DNA from: Methylomonas methanica MC09
GTDB taxonomy: Bacteria; Pseudomonadota; Gammaproteobacteria; Methylococcales; Methylomonadaceae
Assembly (NCBI RefSeq): GCF_000214665.1
Contig: NC_015572.1
Span: forward strand, 620,001-684,000
Direction: 5' to 3'
Length of the DNA stretch: 64,000 nt
Of this stretch, positions 1 through 7,476 are shown piece after piece (position 1 is the first letter of the stretch; each line of letters opens with the position of its first letter). The notes under the pieces are model-generated. The model was not told the DNA's origin. It made no database searches and saw nothing but the letters and a program-made list of their open reading frames with translations. The position numbers and the translations under genes were made by a program.

Positions 1-10
1 AGGAATAGAG

Positions 11-358
11 ATGCCTTATCTAAAATTGAGCACCAATGTCAAAATCGACTCTGAACTGTCGCCGCAATTGTTGGCGGATTTTTCCCGGTTATTGTCCCAG
101 GAGACCGGCAAACCGGAACGCTATGTAATGGTGGAATTGGCCGGAGATAAAGCCATGTTGTTCGGCGGTAGCGCCGATCCATTAGCCTATGCGGAATGCA
201 AGAGTATAGGATTAAGCAAAGCGCAAGCCGGTAGCTTGTCGGCCGGAATCGCCGCCTTGCTGCACCAGCGCTTGGCCGTGCCGATGGATCGGGTTTATAT
301 CGAGTTTAGTAATTGTCCCGCCGAATTCTGGGGCTGGAACGGTTCGACCTTCGGTTGA
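11..358 (+). CDS. MIF-family tautomerase
   Basis: A 115-residue protein of the macrophage migration inhibitory factor / phenylpyruvate tautomerase fold. Proline follows the initiator Met, as needed for the catalytic N-terminal Pro of this superfamily. The C-terminal motif GWNGSTFG closely resembles the GWN-STFA end of MIF proteins. Length is typical of the family (about 115). The ATG is preceded by AGGAATAGAG, a plausible ribosome binding site at the window edge. The physiological substrate cannot be deduced; bacterial members act on keto-enol compounds such as phenylpyruvate. The stop codon abuts the end of the convergent Cache-domain gene with no spacer. Confidence 0.85.
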   Translation: MPYLKLSTNVKIDSELSPQLLADFSRLLSQETGKPERYVMVELAGDKAMLFGGSADPLAYAECKSIGLSKAQAGSLSAGIAALLHQRLAVPMDRVYIEFSNCPAEFWGWNGSTFG

Positions 359-2383
359 TTAAAACGGAATAAACACCAAGGCCAACACGTCATTTTGGTA
401 GCCGTCCGCGGTTTTGTATTCGCGGTAACCTTTAGAGGCCGCCATGCCCAACACATAATTCTGCTCGCCATACTGGATAATGTCTGAGCTGTGCTGGCCG
501 TTGGGTAAGCTAAAAAACCGGTCGTCCAGGATCAAGGCGTCGCCGACCTTAAGGTCGGGTCGGTTGGCAACCGCGATGATGGTTTTGTTGCGGTCGGTGT
601 ATACGGCGAAGCAGTGTTCTAACAATTGGCCGTTTTCATCGCGCGGCAAGGTTTCCAGCAGCATGGCGGAAAACTGCGGTTCGCTGTCGAACACAATGCC
701 GATGCCGCCTAGCACCTTATTTGGGTCGGTCAGATCGGTGATGGCGGCGTTGTAAATATAAGTATGGCGATTTTGATACAAATGCGTGTTGACGAACGGC
801 GACACGCTGTATTTTTGGCTGTCCGAATTTTGTAGCGCGGCGAGCGCCCCGCTTGCAGCATCAACGGCGGTGCCGACCCATTGAGTCTGCTTGCTGTCGG
901 AGACGGCCAGTATTTCGCCATGCGCATTGTAAACATACAGGTTGGTATAGACGGTATACAAGGCATTGATGTATTGCAGAATTTCGCTAATTTGACGTTT
1001 GTCGGCAGGGGACAGAGCCGGTCGCGCCAAATTCTCTCTAAAGGCCGACGTCAGAGCCCACCAGCGGCAGTCATTAGCCCTTTCATATAGGTTGCGGTCC
1101 ATAATGTCTACCGCCAGCGCCGCTAAAAAGCCGGCGTTGTTAAGGTGGGACGACATAACCGTGACTTCCTGCAAGCGGTTGACCGAGGCGGTAAAGATGT
1201 TGGCGATGTCCGAGCCGATTTGTTTGATGGCCTCCAAAACCGGCATGAATTCGGCCGCGTTTTTGCGCGCGGAGGCAATTTGTCCGTTTAATACCAGCAA
1301 GCCCAAATCGGCGTTTATATCGGCCGACGCCTTGCGAATGTTGCGCAGCTCTTGCGGGAAACTGCTGGCTTGTTCCATGATGCCGGCAAAATCGCTACGT
1401 TGGCTGGCCGTGTGTCCGCCACTGAAGGCTTGGTCCAGCGGCGTCATCATTTGCCCGTACCAGCCCAAGCCGAAAAAACCCTGGTATCCGCTGGTTTGGC
1501 GGGTATTGGTGATGTAATCCTTCGCTTGATAAGAGTTGATCCGGAGTGGCGTATTCGCGCTGAATTTGGCTTTTAACGGTACCCGCTGTTCATCACTGCT
1601 GGCGATAACCTGTCCATCAGTCGACAGAATAGTCAGAATGCCGTTGTCCTCCCGGTTCAATAAGTTGAAAAAGATACCTTGTAGTTCATCGTCGAAACGA
1701 AAGCACAGGCACAGCACGCCTAATGGCTTCGAAGTTTTTTGGTCGGTTTCGGTGATCTTGCAGGAGTAAATCAGCGAGTGGCGACGGTTTGGCTGCAAGT
1801 CGGTATAACGAAATGTTTCCACGTAATCGTCGGTACTGCTTAGCGTTTGAGCCAGCAAGGGGTCGTCGGAAAATGTGACCGGGCTGCTTTTATCCAGATG
1901 GGCCTTGAGCTGGCCCTGGGTATCGAACACCATGATTTCGTCATAGACGCTGTATTTTTTGACGTATTCCTGCAAACGGGTTTCGATGAAATCGATTTGC
2001 TGTTGGCTGGGCTGCCGCTCCGCCAGAAACACCCGGATATCGCTATCCGTTGCCAAGAAACCCACATCCGCGGTGCGTTCGAATAAATTCCGAATCAAAA
2101 GGTCGATGGCGACCTGGGCTTTGGAGGCATTATCCAGTACCAGCTTTTGCACGTTCTCGTACAACAAGTTGTGTGTGAGCTTTTGTTGCAGCTCGCCGAA
2201 CTTGTTTTGGGTGCGGTTCATATCGTCCAGGATGGTAGCCGCTACATTGTGGCTATTGATTTTGCCGATTAAAGTAATTTTGCCCCACCAAGCGTTTAAT
2301 TGCGCTAAGCGATTTTCAAAGTTTTTAACGTCCGGCATTGCGGTAAGCAATTTTGTAGAATGTGTGTTTAAAAGAGCGTTCAT
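359..2383 (-). CDS. Double Cache-domain protein with degenerate chemoreceptor-like core
   Basis: A 674-residue protein with no clear membrane segment or signal peptide. Two Cache-like sensory halves (about residues 60-320 and 430-674) look like an internal duplication: RNLFERTADVGF near residue 98 matches RNLYERANDCRW near 428, and each is followed by a similar helix and a VYDEIMVFDTQG / VYTNLYVYNAHG strand. Between them a helical stretch at about 350-385 (LLVLNGQIASARKNA) resembles the signalling hairpin tip of methyl-accepting chemotaxis proteins, but is degenerate. Probably a cytoplasmic ligand sensor related to chemoreceptors; ligand and partner unknown. Convergent with the tautomerase gene, touching it at the stop codons. 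Confidence 0.7.
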   Translation of the reverse strand: MNALLNTHSTKLLTAMPDVKNFENRLAQLNAWWGKITLIGKINSHNVAATILDDMNRTQNKFGELQQKLTHNLLYENVQKLVLDNASKAQVAIDLLIRNLFERTADVGFLATDSDIRVFLAERQPSQQQIDFIETRLQEYVKKYSVYDEIMVFDTQGQLKAHLDKSSPVTFSDDPLLAQTLSSTDDYVETFRYTDLQPNRRHSLIYSCKITETDQKTSKPLGVLCLCFRFDDELQGIFFNLLNREDNGILTILSTDGQVIASSDEQRVPLKAKFSANTPLRINSYQAKDYITNTRQTSGYQGFFGLGWYGQMMTPLDQAFSGGHTASQRSDFAGIMEQASSFPQELRNIRKASADINADLGLLVLNGQIASARKNAAEFMPVLEAIKQIGSDIANIFTASVNRLQEVTVMSSHLNNAGFLAALAVDIMDRNLYERANDCRWWALTSAFRENLARPALSPADKRQISEILQYINALYTVYTNLYVYNAHGEILAVSDSKQTQWVGTAVDAASGALAALQNSDSQKYSVSPFVNTHLYQNRHTYIYNAAITDLTDPNKVLGGIGIVFDSEPQFSAMLLETLPRDENGQLLEHCFAVYTDRNKTIIAVANRPDLKVGDALILDDRFFSLPNGQHSSDIIQYGEQNYVLGMAASKGYREYKTADGYQNDVLALVFIPF

Positions 2384-2857
2384 AAGATGCCGTTATTTTT
2401 AGTGGTAAGTGCTAAGGTGAAATTCCGCTGCTTATTAGCAGTCTGTTTTTTATATTCCCTCACTGAATCTGTTGTTAAATTGATTCATTAAAATTTAAAA
2501 AATTTGGTGTGAGCAGAAACATTCTAGTAAAAATGTTGGGCAGGTTACTATTTGCCAAACCGGTTACGAAACAGCAGAAGGTGTGCCAAAACGCTCTAGC
2601 GGGTACTTTAATTGATTCTTGTTTAATTATTGGGGTTATTTTGAGCCCTTATTTGGTGCGGTTTCTGCTCAAATTGGTGCGATTAAGGTTGTGGAATGCC
2701 AGTTGTTCCGGCTGTAAAAGACCCCATGAACAAAGTGCCGGATTATTTGTTGAAATGGCTTAAGCCGGGCTGGTTACCGTTAAAATTGTGTGTTAATTTG
2801 ACGTCATACCGATAGCCAACGACATATTTTTACCCCATTCAAACTTAGGAGAGCATT
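2384..2857. other. Intergenic region upstream of bfr
   Basis: A 474-base AT-rich gap between the divergently transcribed Cache-protein and bacterioferritin genes, so it must hold both promoters. A GTG-started 84-codon frame (2509-2763) exists on the plus strand, but its product has no recognisable features and poor coding character, so I do not call it. No bacterioferritin-associated ferredoxin (Bfd) is present here, although bfd often lies beside bfr. Confidence 0.4.
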
Positions 2858-3322
2858 ATGCAAGGCGATAAGAAAGTTATCGAATATCTGAATAAAGTAT
2901 TAGAGAATGAGTTGACAGCCATTAATCAATATTTTTTGCATGCCAGAATGTATAAAAACTGGGGCTATCACAAACTCAACGAAAAGGAATATCACGAATC
3001 TATCGACGAAATGAAACATGCCGATAAATTAATCGAACGGATATTGTTTTTGGAAGGGCTGCCTAATTTACAGAATCTGGGCAAAATATTGATAGGTGAA
3101 AATCCAAAAGAAATGCTGGAGTGCGATTTAAAACTGGAGAAACTGGCGGTGCCGGTATTACGCGAAGCCATTGCTTATTGCGAAACTGTCAGCGATTTCA
3201 TTTCCCGCGAATTGTTCGAAGATATTCTGGAAAGCGAGGAAGAACATATCGACTGGCTGGAAACCCAACTCGGCCTGATCGAACAGATCGGCATTAAAAA
3301 TTATCTGCAGTCGCAGATGTGA
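2858..3322 (+). CDS. bfr: Bacterioferritin
   Basis: A 154-residue bacterioferritin, the 24-mer iron-storage protein that oxidises Fe(II) at a di-iron site and can bind heme between subunits. All ferroxidase ligands known from E. coli Bfr are at the same positions: Glu18, Glu51, His54, Glu94, Glu127 and His130. Met52, the heme ligand, is also present (E-M-K-H at 51-54). Length is normal. The ATG follows TTAGGAGAGC, a good ribosome binding site. Stands alone, without bfd. No obvious Fur box was found upstream. Confidence 0.95.
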   Translation: MQGDKKVIEYLNKVLENELTAINQYFLHARMYKNWGYHKLNEKEYHESIDEMKHADKLIERILFLEGLPNLQNLGKILIGENPKEMLECDLKLEKLAVPVLREAIAYCETVSDFISRELFEDILESEEEHIDWLETQLGLIEQIGIKNYLQSQM

Positions 3323-3325
3323 TTG

Positions 3326-3410
3326 TAGGCCGGGTAGAACAAAGCGAAGCCCAGCGTCAGAGGCCTGATAGCTGGGTTTCATTGTGGGCGCGAAACCGTG
3401 CCACGCTATA
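3326..3410. repeat. REP-like palindromic repeat
   Basis: Just after bfr lies a dyad in which AAGCCCAGC (about 3345-3353) can pair with GCTGGGTTT (about 3371-3379), followed by GTGGGCGCGAAACCGTGCCAC (3385-3405), a degenerate copy of the GTGGGCAC/GTGCCCAC hairpin found three more times in the next 1.3 kb. Read as REP-type intergenic repeat; it may act as a transcription end or mRNA stabiliser for bfr. Boundaries approximate. Confidence 0.5.
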
Positions 3411-3645
3411 GTGTTGAAAGAGATGACTTGTCCAATCGTTCAGCCAGCCACATCTTGATGATGGACGGTCGGGTAACACCCAGCCGTTCCGCTTCGCGGT
3501 CTAACGACTCTATCATCCAGGTTGGGAAATCGACGTTAACTCGCTTTTGGGTCTGCATAACCCGTTTAGCTTGCGACAAATTCAGGGCGTGGCTGATGTC
3601 GATGTCGTCGTCGTCGAATTGTTTGTCGAACTCTTCAGCTTTCAT
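3406..3645 (-). CDS. Orphan BrnA/CopG-type antitoxin
   Basis: A 79-residue protein from the ATG at 3645 (an upstream GTG at 3681 is possible but less likely). The N-terminus MKAEEFDKQFDDDDID and the ribbon-helix-helix segment KRVNVDFPTWMIESLDREA, then LGVTRPSIIKMWLAERL, are typical of BrnA-like antitoxins, which bind their own promoter and neutralise a BrnT RNase. No brnT-like toxin gene lies immediately upstream, where it normally sits; that sequence is short and runs into repeats. It may be a remnant of a broken toxin-antitoxin pair, a solitary regulator, or act on a toxin elsewhere. Confidence 0.7.
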   Translation of the reverse strand: MKAEEFDKQFDDDDIDISHALNLSQAKRVMQTQKRVNVDFPTWMIESLDREAERLGVTRPSIIKMWLAERLDKSSLSTL

Positions 3646-3793
3646 ACAGGGTTTTCTCGTAGATAATTGGCAGCGCGACATTATAAAAACAAACAGAATT
3701 CGAGAAATTTAAAGTCTCGTAGCGTGCGGTTCGTTGTCTCGCTGCACGCTACGGGCTCGCAGTCCCAGTTATATCACCGAGGGGTTTCATTCC

Positions 3794-3956
3794 CCTGATG
3801 CCGCGCCCAGCACCGGAGGGTTTGAGCGGATTTGCCCGACAGGGGCGCGGTTGCCGGCCCGCGAACCGGCGTTAAATCGGGCTTCGCGGTAGCGAAACAA
3901 TATTCATCCCAGTATTAAATTCCGCGTGGGCACAAAAACCGTGCCCACCCTACCGG
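3794..3956. repeat. Interspersed repeat, copy 1 (internally deleted)
   Basis: Begins CCTGATGCCGCGC and ends CTACCGGG. It matches copy 2 (4358-4665) along nearly its whole length except that about 144 bases, corresponding to 4411-4554 in copy 2, are missing between GGGGC and GCGGTTGCC. Flanks match with only scattered substitutions, so the two copies derive from one element. Confidence 0.8.
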
Positions 3957-4262
3957 GGTCACACAATCTAACCCTATTCGTCATGTTTAAAATTAGTGCC
4001 TACGCTGGGCGTTACTCCAGCGCGGGGCTTTAGGTTAACGGACTATGTACGAGATTACCAATATCAGCTGGGTTAGAGCTTCAATGATTTTCGCAACATC
4101 TACCGTGACCTTCAAAGTCGCGTAGGTCAGGGTGCGCAATAGCGTTCCCTGACAAATTTTGGGCCCATGACTTCGAAATGTCACGTAACCACTATCGCGG
4201 CAACGTGACCTACCTGACTTGTAAGGGGGTGAGGTACATTCGCACCGCAACGCGGAGTATCT

Positions 4263-4289
4263 TGGTTCCCACGCAGCGCGTGGGAACCA
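4263..4289. repeat. Perfect 12-bp hairpin
   Basis: TGGTTCCCACGC (4263-4274) and GCGTGGGAACCA (4278-4289) form a perfect 12-base-pair stem with a 3-base loop. Only 18 bases downstream a second perfect 12-base-pair stem (4307-4318 with 4321-4332) carries the GTGGGCAC core shared with the other repeats of the island. No T-tract follows either, so they are not typical terminators. Confidence 0.75.
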
Positions 4290-4357
4290 GGTAAAGCCTT
4301 AATTCCGCGTGGGCACGAAATCGTGCCCACGCTACCGGGCCGTTGAGGGTAGTACCC

Positions 4358-4665
4358 CCTGATGCCGCGCCGAGCACCGGAGGGTTTGAGCGGATTTGCC
4401 CGATAGGGGCGATGCAAGGATGCATCGCGTTTTTCGCAGGGGCTGGGAGGCCCCTTCGAAAAACCCCGTTCAAACCCGAGGAGCTCAGGGAAAAAGCGGC
4501 ATGGGGCGGCCTTTCTTTTGGATACTTTTCTTTGGCCGTTCAAAGAAAAGTATCGCGGTTGCCGGTCCGCGAACCGGCGTTAAATTAGGCTTTGCGGTAG
4601 CGAAACAATATTAATCCCAGTTTTAAATTCCGCGTGGGCACAAAAACCGTGCCTACCCTACCGGG
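4358..4665. repeat. Interspersed repeat, copy 2 (longer form)
   Basis: A 308-base element beginning CCTGATGCCGCGC, with an internal frame whose translation contains PEELREKAAWGGLSFGYF; I recall similar spurious peptides from intergenic repeats of methylotrophs and xanthomonads (memory, unchecked). It holds a perfect hairpin of 14 base pairs: GATACTTTTCTTTG (4521-4534) with CAAAGAAAAGTATC (4541-4554), loop GCCGTT. The right edge overlaps the stop codon of the neighbouring HEPN gene (4658-4660), so the last residue or two of that protein are encoded by the repeat. Confidence 0.75.
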
Positions 4666-5194
4666 CAGGCTGGACATCACTCTTTATGCTGACCTGCGTA
4701 GCTGCCCAGTTCATAGCTACGCCGTAAAACGCCATTGTGGCTATCAAAAAATCTAGCCTCGTTCCACTTACACCAAACACCATCCGTTCACCTGGTCGCT
4801 TCACAGGCAATTCAATGTATCGCTTGCTGAGCGGAACGAATGAATTGTCGATCTCGACTAGCTTATCCACTTGCCGCGCTAGCTCTTGTACCTGATCGGC
4901 GCTTAGCTCTGAGTCGCCATGAGCCAACTTGTTTCTGATGTTATTGATCTGATGAATGACACGCACGAACGCCACAGGTAAGCCGAATGCGGCGGCAAGA
5001 GACAGTTTGTTGCCAAACTCTCGTGGTTCTTTTACATATGGTTTGAGTTCTGTCGCCTTTTTGTGATTTATGTACCAAACAAGCACCTGCTCGACAGCTA
5101 GGTGAATTCGTAGCACGGTACCGACTTCATCCTCGGTCTCCGCAGCAGCGATTAATAGATCGGGTTTGTCAAATTTCTTAATATTTAAAATCAT
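4658..5194 (-). CDS. Solitary HEPN-motif protein (hypothetical)
   Basis: 178 residues from the ATG at 5194, chosen over an upstream start at 5230 because the protein becomes recognisable only from MILNIKKF. The middle contains an alpha-helical segment RIHLAVEQVLVWYINHK and then RNIRNKLAHGD near residue 95: RNKLAH fits the R-x4-H motif of HEPN domains, many of which are RNases of toxin-antitoxin or defence systems, though similar helical bundles occur in non-catalytic DUF4145-like proteins. No nucleotidyltransferase (MNT) or other antitoxin gene adjoins it. The stop codon lies inside the edge of a repeat, so the C-terminus may have been reshaped by repeat insertion. Function unproven. Confidence 0.55.
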   Translation of the reverse strand: MILNIKKFDKPDLLIAAAETEDEVGTVLRIHLAVEQVLVWYINHKKATELKPYVKEPREFGNKLSLAAAFGLPVAFVRVIHQINNIRNKLAHGDSELSADQVQELARQVDKLVEIDNSFVPLSKRYIELPVKRPGERMVFGVSGTRLDFLIATMAFYGVAMNWAATQVSIKSDVQPAR

Positions 5195-5339
5195 TGCAAA
5201 TGGGGGCCGGGGGGAAGTACAGCAACGCACGTCAATAAAGAATGTCGTTGCACTGAGGTCAAGGTATTAAATAGTTTGCGTATTATGATCCCAATTCGGG
5301 AGATATACGGCGTTTTTACCAACAAACTCAAAACCAACA

Positions 5340-5365
5340 AAAAAGGCCGGTTCCCCGGCCTTTTT
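5340..5365 (-). terminator. Rho-independent terminator of htpG
   Basis: An 11-base-pair stem, AAAAAGGCCGG (5340-5350) with CCGGCCTTTTT (5355-5365), loop TTCC. Read on the minus strand it is a GC-rich hairpin followed by a T-run, 14 bases past the htpG stop codon. The A/T arms also make it potentially bidirectional. Confidence 0.9.
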
Positions 5366-5379
5366 CAAATCGAATCAGG

Positions 5380-7326
5380 TTATTTCAACAACCCCTGCAA
5401 CAACCCATTCAACTTATGCACAAACGCCGAAGGATCGTCCAATTGGCCGCCTTCGCTGAGTATGGCCTGATCGAACAAAATATGGCTGATGTCTGCAAAG
5501 CGGGCGTCGTCCTGTTCGTTTTTCAAAGCCTGTACGATGGCGTGGTCCGGGTTGATTTCGAAAATCGGCTTGCTGCCGCCCATGCCCATCATGTTCATGG
5601 ATTGGCCGGCCTCCTTCATGATCCGCTCCATGTTCAGGCTCATGTCGTAAGCGCCGGTGACCAAGCAAGCCGGAGAGTCGGTCAGACGGTGGCTGACTTT
5701 CACTTCGCTGACTTTGTCTTTCAATACATCCTGAATTTGTTTCAGCACGGATTCGAAATCTTTATTGATTTCTTCCTGGTGTTGCTTCTCTTCTTCGGTA
5801 TCGAATTTGTCCAGGTCCAGTTCGCCTTTGGCGATAGACTGCATGTGCTTGTCGTCGAACTCGGTCAGACTGGAGACCAGCCATTCGTCGATGCGGTCGC
5901 ACAATAACAATACCTCGATACCTTTTTTACGGAACACTTCCAGGTGCGGGCTGTTTTTGGCTGCGGCGAAGCTGTCGGCGGTAACAAAATAAATTTTGTC
6001 CTGGCCTTCTTTCATTCGGCTGACATAGTCGGCCAATGAGACGTTTTGGGTTTTATCGTCGGTATGGGTGGACGAGAAGCGCAGCAGTTTGGCCACGCGA
6101 TCCTTGTTTTTGTGGTCTTCGATCGGGCCTTCCTTGATGACGTTACCGAACTGTTCCCAAAATTGTTGGTATTTTTCGGCATCGTTTTCGGCCAAATCTT
6201 CCAGCATGCCCAGCACCTTTTTCACCGAGCCGGCTTTGATATTGCTGATTTGCTTGCTTTGTTGCAGGATTTCCCGGGAAACGTTCAGCGGCAGGCTGTC
6301 GGTATCGATAATACCGCGCACGAAACGCAGATAGCGCGGCATCAATTGCTCGGCGTCGTCGGTGATGAAGACTTTTTTGATGTAAAGCTTCACGCCGTGC
6401 TTGGCGTCGCGGTCCCACAAATCGAACGGCGCGCGGCCGGGTACATACAGCAGCAAGGTGTATTCGTTGGTACCTTCCACTTTGCTGTGTACATGTACCA
6501 GCGGGTCCTGGAAGTCGTGCGCGACGTGTTTGTAAAACTCGTTGTACTCTTCGGCGCTGATGTTGTCTTTATTTTTGGTCCACAACGCAGACGCGCTGTT
6601 GACTGTTTCGTCTTCGACGCGGGCCGGCGCGGTTTCGTTGCCTTCCTCGTCTTTTTCGGCCGGGATTTCCTTGTCCATGATGATGGGCAAAGAGATATGG
6701 TCGGAGAATTTTTTGATAATTGAGCGCAATTTCCAGCCATTTAAAAACTCGTCTTCGCCTTCTTTCAAGTGCAGTACGATCTCGGTGCCGCGGCCGGCTT
6801 TATCGACGGTTTCGATGCTGTAATCGCCTTCGCCGGCCGATTCCCAGCGCACGCCTTCTTCATGAGAGACACCAGCTTTGCGGGTGGTCAGCGTGACTTT
6901 GTCGGCGACGATGAAGGCGGAGTAAAAGCCCACGCCGAATTGGCCGATCAGTTCGCTGTCTTTGGCCTGGTCGCCGGTGAGTTTTTCGAAGAATTGCTTG
7001 GTGCCGGATTTGGCGATGGTGCCGATGTGATCCTGCACTTCCTCGCGGGTCATGCCGATGCCGTTATCGGTGATGGTGATGGTTTTTTTGGCTTCGTCAA
7101 ACGCAACACGGATTTTCAGTTCGCTGTCGCCTTCGTACAGGCTGTCGTTGGCCAGGGCTTCGAAACGCAGTTTGTCGGCGGCGTCGGAGGCATTGGAGAT
7201 CAGTTCGCGCAGAAAGATTTCCTTGTTGCTGTACAACGAGTGAATCATCAAATGCAACAGATGTTTCACTTCGGTTTGAAAACCCAGGGTTTCTTTTTTT
7301 GCTTCTACAGTCATAGCGTTACTCAT
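5380..7326 (-). CDS. htpG: Molecular chaperone HtpG (Hsp90)
   Basis: A 648-residue bacterial Hsp90. The GHKL ATPase domain is at the N-terminus, with the family signature [18 protein letters not shown] near residues 32-49 and ITDNGIGMT, then [12 protein letters not shown]. The middle and C-terminal dimerisation domains follow at normal length; the C-terminus lacks the eukaryotic MEEVD tail, as in other bacteria. HtpG is an ATP-driven cytosolic chaperone that remodels client proteins with DnaK. The start is [16 protein letters not shown]; an internal Met5 is an alternative. It has its own terminator and a heat-shock-like promoter. Confidence 0.97.
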   Translation of the reverse strand: MSNAMTVEAKKETLGFQTEVKHLLHLMIHSLYSNKEIFLRELISNASDAADKLRFEALANDSLYEGDSELKIRVAFDEAKKTITITDNGIGMTREEVQDHIGTIAKSGTKQFFEKLTGDQAKDSELIGQFGVGFYSAFIVADKVTLTTRKAGVSHEEGVRWESAGEGDYSIETVDKAGRGTEIVLHLKEGEDEFLNGWKLRSIIKKFSDHISLPIIMDKEIPAEKDEEGNETAPARVEDETVNSASALWTKNKDNISAEEYNEFYKHVAHDFQDPLVHVHSKVEGTNEYTLLLYVPGRAPFDLWDRDAKHGVKLYIKKVFITDDAEQLMPRYLRFVRGIIDTDSLPLNVSREILQQSKQISNIKAGSVKKVLGMLEDLAENDAEKYQQFWEQFGNVIKEGPIEDHKNKDRVAKLLRFSSTHTDDKTQNVSLADYVSRMKEGQDKIYFVTADSFAAAKNSPHLEVFRKKGIEVLLLCDRIDEWLVSSLTEFDDKHMQSIAKGELDLDKFDTEEEKQHQEEINKDFESVLKQIQDVLKDKVSEVKVSHRLTDSPACLVTGAYDMSLNMERIMKEAGQSMNMMGMGGSKPIFEINPDHAIVQALKNEQDDARFADISHILFDQAILSEGGQLDDPSAFVHKLNGLLQGLLK

Positions 7327-7352
7327 GCAAGTTAAAAAACGGGACTGTGGCG

Positions 7353-7381
7353 AATTGGGGGTACCCTGGGTTTATTTCAAG
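7353..7381 (-). promoter_or_regulatory. Sigma-32 (heat-shock) type promoter of htpG
   Basis: On the minus strand, CTTGAAA (7381-7375) is followed after 13-14 bases by CCCCCAATT (7361-7353), close to the RpoH consensus CTTGAA-N13/14-CCCCATNT. It lies about 27 bases upstream of the htpG start codon, a sensible distance. The match is by eye. Confidence 0.75.
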
Positions 7382-7476
7382 GGTTTTGCTGAAAAACTCG
7401 ACAATTTACGATGCGCGGTAGCTTTGGAGCTCACCGGCATAGCCAAAACGCCCTTGCGATGCTTGGCCGGCTTGAA

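Larger units (their letters stand above)
3713..4657. repeat. Non-coding repeat and hairpin island
   Basis: About 945 bases without a supportable gene, made of interspersed palindromes and two copies of a longer repeat (annotated separately). The recurring element is a hairpin of the form GCGTGGGCAC...GTGCCCACGC followed by CTACCGGG, seen at about 3925-3956, 4307-4340 and, degraded, 4632-4665. Another dyad pairs GTCAGGG (4126-4132) with CCCTGAC (4147-4153). Open frames here are GC-biased artefacts of the palindromes. This is a repeat sink between bacterioferritin/antitoxin and the HEPN gene. Confidence 0.7.

Noticed and set aside
2509..2763. GTG-started 84-codon frame before bfr as a gene (for example bfd)
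   Set aside because: It lacks the Cys cluster of Bfd and any recognisable feature; no ribosome binding site supports it.
4343..4588. Frames across the repeat island as small proteins
   Set aside because: Similar peptides arise in all frames of the palindromic repeat; they reflect base composition and repetition, not selection for protein.
3713..4657. CRISPR array in the repeat island
   Set aside because: Repeats are few, unevenly spaced and vary in length; there are no uniform spacers or cas genes.
5416..5907. Long plus-strand frames opposite htpG, relA and other genes
   Set aside because: They are antisense shadows of strongly supported genes on the opposite strand.
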